This document shows, piece after piece, positions 60,465 to 64,000 of a stretch of 64,000 nucleotides of DNA. Within the stretch, counting starts at the first letter, position 1, and every line of letters starts with the position of its first letter. This stretch comes from Tetradesmus obliquus (Eukaryota > Chlorophyta > Chlorophyceae > Sphaeropleales > Scenedesmaceae): the NCBI GenBank assembly GCA_030272155.1, contig CP126201.1, positions 5,070,501 through 5,134,500 on the forward strand. The letters are read 5' to 3'. A program made the translations under genes and the position numbers. The notes under the pieces are model-generated. The model saw only the letters and a program-made list of their open reading frames with translations, was not told the DNA's origin and ran no database searches.

Positions 60465-61138
60465 GCTGGAAGTCCTTGCGTGATCACATCAGCCAGCTGC
60501 AGCAGCACGCCTGCAGCACACCAGGCAGACACTGCCCTGTGCAGGAATCAAAGGTTCCACAACAATAAACGTGCAGCACAACTGGTGGCCACTCAGTGAA
60601 GTACGAAAAAACATACCAATGCAGTTGTCCATGACCAAGCATGCTGAATCACCTACAGCGTTCATCAAGCCTAGCAGGTGCAGCAGGTGCATGTTTCAGC
60701 ACCTGCATGCAGCTCCTAGAAGGAAGCAGAAGTAATGCAGAGTAAGTACAGGAAGATGCTTTTATATAAAAGCTGTGTACATGCCAGCACATGGCTGATG
60801 CTCAGTGTCTTGGATGCAGACTACACAGCGCCACATCATGTGCCAGATGCGCCTTTGTTATACACAGTGCTTGACTCTGCAGCCAGGCAGTGAAGTCAGC
60901 GGCTGCACCATCGCATCATACAACATCATGTTCTCACTCAAGCTCATCCATTCATACCATCATCTCCACGCCCCACGGGAGCAAAAGAAGCGCGATTTCT
61001 GTACTGCAAACCATGCACGCACCACATTCGTTGAGTTTCAGCCATCACAGGCTGATGGCGCTTCCAAGGCGGCGCACTTGTGCTGCCCCGCACTCACGCT
61101 GCCACACCTATCCATGACAAGGCATCAATGGCATGACC
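60465..61138. promoter_or_regulatory. Probable cyclase promoter region with a TATA box
   Basis: TTTTATATAAAAGC at ~60761 is a palindromic TATA-like element about 300 bp upstream of the putative cyclase start at 60464. The rest is the 3' flank of the Ser-rich gene; no other gene is visible. Confidence 0.4.
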
Positions 61139-61670
61139 CTACTTGGGGATGCTGAACACTCGCCGGTAGCCTGGGCTGCTGCTTGCGGTGCTGCTGCTGC
61201 TGCTGCTGCTGCCGGCAGCTTGGCCGGGGCTCATCTGCCCAGCTGACTTCAGCTGAGGCGCTGCTGGCAGCAGCTGCTGCTGGGCTGGCTGCAGCGCAGG
61301 CAGCAGGCTGGGCCCCTGCCTGGGCGGACGCACTGCACCAGGGCTGCTGCTGCTGTTGGCTGCGGGGCTGCTGGTTGCGCCTATTTTGGGCTTGGTGGCA
61401 ACACTACTGCTGCTGCTGCTGCTGGTGGCAGCAGCAACGCGCGGCTTGCTGGCATTCTTGTTAGGGGGCTGGCTGGCTGGCATGGCAGGGCCAGTGCTGC
61501 GCTGCTGCAGCCCACCGCTGCCAGCAGCATCCTTCAGCGGGGCTGTGGGGCTGGCAGCTGCCTGTGCCTGTCTCCCCACTGTCACTGCAGCATGGGGCTG
61601 CCCACCAGCAGCTGTGCCGCCAGAGCTTTTGGTGCTTGGTTGGTTGGGTCCGCCTCCCGTGCTGCTGTTC

Positions 61671-61739
<69 letters not shown>

Positions 61740-62908
61740 ACTGTGTGCTGCGTACGCGGCTGCATAGTGGTGATGAGGTTGGTGCTCCAGGTGGCGGAAG
61801 GGGCGGGGCGGGCTGCACTGCCGCCGGTTGCCTGTGGCAGCACGAGCTTGCTAGCAGTGCTGCCAGTAGTGTGGAGTGCTGCAGCTGGCAGCTTGCTCGC
61901 AGTGCTGGTGCTGCCACTACGCATACTGCTGGCTTTCACTTTGTTGTTTGGCGGCACAGTGTTGCTGGTGCTGCTGCTGCTGCTGACCGCAGTGATGTTG
62001 CCATGCTGTTTATTGCTGCTGGCGCCTACACCTGTGACTGCTTGCTGTGTTGGGTGATGTGCCGCTGAGGCCTGCTGCTTTTGGCTGCTGAGGCTGCTGG
62101 TGAAGCGGCCCCCAGGTGGGGCAGCAGCAGCAGCAGCAGCAGCAGCACGTTGGACAGGCCCGGCTGCTGCAATGCCAACTGGGCTGCTGCCAGCCTCATC
62201 AGCACCAGCCCTGGCAGAGCCTGATGGGCTGCTGGGGGAAGCCTCTGGCAAGCCCAATGCCACAGCTGAGCTGTCATGGCCGCTGCTGGCAGCATCGACC
62301 GCAGCCAAAGATCCGGCAGCGCTATCCTGTGCGGCTTTGGTGCTGCTACTGCTGCTCTTTGTCAGAACCGCAGCGCTGGACTGTGCAGTGAGCTCTGCTG
62401 CTGCAGCCTCTGACAGGATGCTGCCTGCAGTGGCGGTGCTGCTGTCACTGCTGCTGGGCTGATCAAATGTGCTGCTGTTGCTGCTGGCTGTGTCAACTGC
62501 TGGCCCGCCCTGTAGCTCAGGGGTGGTGGCTGGTCCAGGCACAGCACCAGCAGCAGCTGCTGGCTCCTGCGGGGGTTCCCCCTCCAGCCGCAAGCCATCA
62601 AGTGGTTCGCCCCTGCTGCCTTCACCACCGTTTTCTTTACTAGTGTCGCTGTCTTTGCTTGGTGATGCATGTGCATCTGCTGCTGCAGAAGTACTGTCGG
62701 CTGCTGCCTCTGAGGATGGCTGGTTTGTGTCAAGCACAACATCACTGGTTATGCCGCTGCTGCTGCTGCCAAGGCCGTACCTGTTACTGCTGCTGATGGT
62801 GTCAGCATTGTGCTGCATGGCTGCGTCAGCTGATGCGGAGAGGCTGCCCCCAGCATCGCTGCCCCCAGGCAGCTGGTACTTGGCTGCTGCTGCCTGGTCA
62901 GCCAAACC

Positions 62909-62949
<41 letters not shown>

Positions 62950-64000
62950 CACCACTGTTGTCTGTTGTGTGGCTGCTCCCTGCTGTGGCGTTGGTCCCCT
63001 CGCCGGCATGAGCGTCACCACCTTCAGCTGCCACACTGCCTACTGTTGCATCCGTGCCTGCTGTGGGAGGTCCGCTGACAGCAGGTGTTTCTACTATGGC
63101 AGTGTCATTGATGCCACTGCCACTTGCGTGGTCAGCAGCGTGTGTGTCGGCTGTACCAGCTGTGGTGCTGTTGCCTGCTGTGGCGCTGCCCTGCTGCGGC
63201 TGGCTGCTGGCAGGCACAGCACCATCACTGGCCTGAAGCTCGCCTGGTGCGGCAACATCCCTTGTTGCACTGCCAACGCTGCTGCTGCTGCTGCTATTGC
63301 TGCTGCTGCTGCTGCTATTGCTGCTGCTGCTGCTGCTACTGCTGTTGCTGGGCTTTCCGCCCTCTTCTCCAACCTCCACTTTGTGTGCAGCAGCTTCTGC
63401 ACCTGTTGTTGGTAAATCAATGACGGCAGGTGCATCTGCTATGGCAGTATCATCGCTGCTGCTGCCAGTGATGATGTCCACAGCGGGTGTGTCTGCTGCA
63501 CCAGCCGCAGTGCTGCTGCCAGGTGACGCGTTGCCTTCCTGAGGCTGACTGCTGGCAGGTGATGCGTTGCCTTCCTGAGGCTGACTGCTGCCAGGTGACG
63601 CGTTGCCTTCCTGAGGCTGACTGCTGCCAGGTGATGCGTTGCCTTCCTGAGGCTGACTGCTGGCAGGTGATGCGTTGCCTTCCTGAGGCTGACTGCTGCC
63701 AGGTGATGCGTTGCCTTCCTGAGGCTGACTGCTGCCAGGCACAGCCGGCTGGCTGCTGCTGGCAGGCACAGCGCCTTCACTGCTCTGCAGCTCACCTGGC
63801 ATGACGGCATCCCCTGCCGTATTGCTCGAGCTGCTGCTGCTGCTGCTCGGGTCTGCGCCCTCCTCATCGCCCTCCCGGCCCATGCTGCTGCTGCCGCTGC
63901 TGCTCAGCCACTCTGCTGGAGGCCTGTCAGAGGTGACCGGCAGGCAGGCAGGCTGCGCGGCTGCCCTGCTGCCCCGTTGCTGGCCTGCTGCTGCTGCTGC
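61139..64000 (-). CDS. Giant Ser/Ala-rich low-complexity protein (5' partial), unrecognised
   Basis: One exon stays open from the stop at 61139 to the window end (more than 950 codons). An ATG at 63883 (MGREGDEEGADP) exists, but the frame continues upstream without a stop (SDRPPAEWLSSSGSSS), so the true start is probably outside. Composition is dominated by Ser, Ala, Gly, Pro, Gln and Thr with Ser homopolymers, including ~20 consecutive Ser encoded near 61675-61739. A 12-residue repeat, SSQPQEGNASPG, is present six times near the N-terminal end. The only ordered-looking piece is the C-terminus, SPGYRRVFSIPK. No domain, signal peptide or membrane segment is visible in this part. A disordered scaffold or phosphoprotein is possible; the function is unknown. 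Confidence 0.7.
61675..61739. repeat. (CTG)n tract coding for polyserine
   Basis: An uninterrupted run of about 21 CTG triplets on the plus strand reads as AGC (Ser) in the minus-strand gene. It is one of the longest pure triplet tracts in the window and is likely length-variable. Confidence 0.9.
63520..63735 (-). repeat. Six tandem 36-bp units encoding a 12-residue repeat
   Basis: The plus-strand unit containing GTTGCCTTCCTGAGGCTGAC recurs every 36 bp six times, with small changes (GGCAGGTGAT versus GCCAGGTGAC). In the gene frame it encodes SSQPQEGNASPG or SSQPQEGNASPA. Period and frame agree, so copy number can change without breaking the protein. Confidence 0.95.

Overview
The window is nuclear DNA of a green alga, most likely a chlorophycean (Scenedesmus/Chlamydomonas-like). 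The signs are GC-rich intron-dense genes with GT-AG splice sites, heavy CAG/CTG trinucleotide runs, Gln/Ser/Ala-rich disordered inserts, a Rubisco-activase-family gene, transit-peptide-like N-termini, and cyclase and SR-protein families typical of algae. No bacterial operon, insertion sequence, CRISPR array, rRNA or recognisable tRNA was seen. Most genes need 2-18 exons. I built the models by hand from splice sites and reading-frame phase; unless an entry says otherwise, the proposed exons join in frame.

Layout: (1) 1-5340 minus, a gene fusing three starch-binding CBM20 domains, a ~545-residue Gln/Ser-rich linker with about nine evenly spaced Arg-Trp/Phe motifs, and a Rubisco-activase AAA+ domain that runs off the window start. 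(2) 8394-13224 minus, an ABCG half-transporter. (3) 15394-18112 minus, CDC20. (4) 19187-20150 plus, a 76-residue small membrane protein. (5) 21647-23223 plus, a single PQ-loop (SemiSWEET-like) protein with a long tail. (6) 24138-24882 plus, a small protein with a Tat-type thylakoid-lumen targeting sequence. (7) 26132-28737 minus, a CPBP intramembrane protease. (8) 29077-31931 plus, NudC. (9) 33745-35438, a near-perfect tandem duplication of ~845 bp. (10) 36070-38598 minus, a secreted Cys/Trp-rich protein. (11) 39363-42328 plus, an SR splicing factor with a 17-nt microexon. (12) 43039-45860 and 47427-49023 plus, tandem paralogous secreted proteins. (13) 50818-60464 minus, a class III nucleotide cyclase behind a voltage-sensor-like membrane module. 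(14) 61139-64000 minus, the C-terminal part of a giant Ser/Ala-rich protein.

The strongest candidate for something undescribed is the first gene. One uninterrupted reading frame (517-2448) joins the end of the third CBM20, the motif-repeat linker and the start of the activase domain, so the fusion does not depend on intron prediction. Starch binding, multivalent linker motifs resembling Rubisco-binding stickers (EPYC1, SAGA1/2) and an activase in one chain suggest a protein acting between the pyrenoid starch sheath and the Rubisco matrix. A second, window-wide pattern is that introns tend to begin with G-runs or CAG repeats and end with C-runs or CTG repeats, so the two ends of an intron are often complementary.
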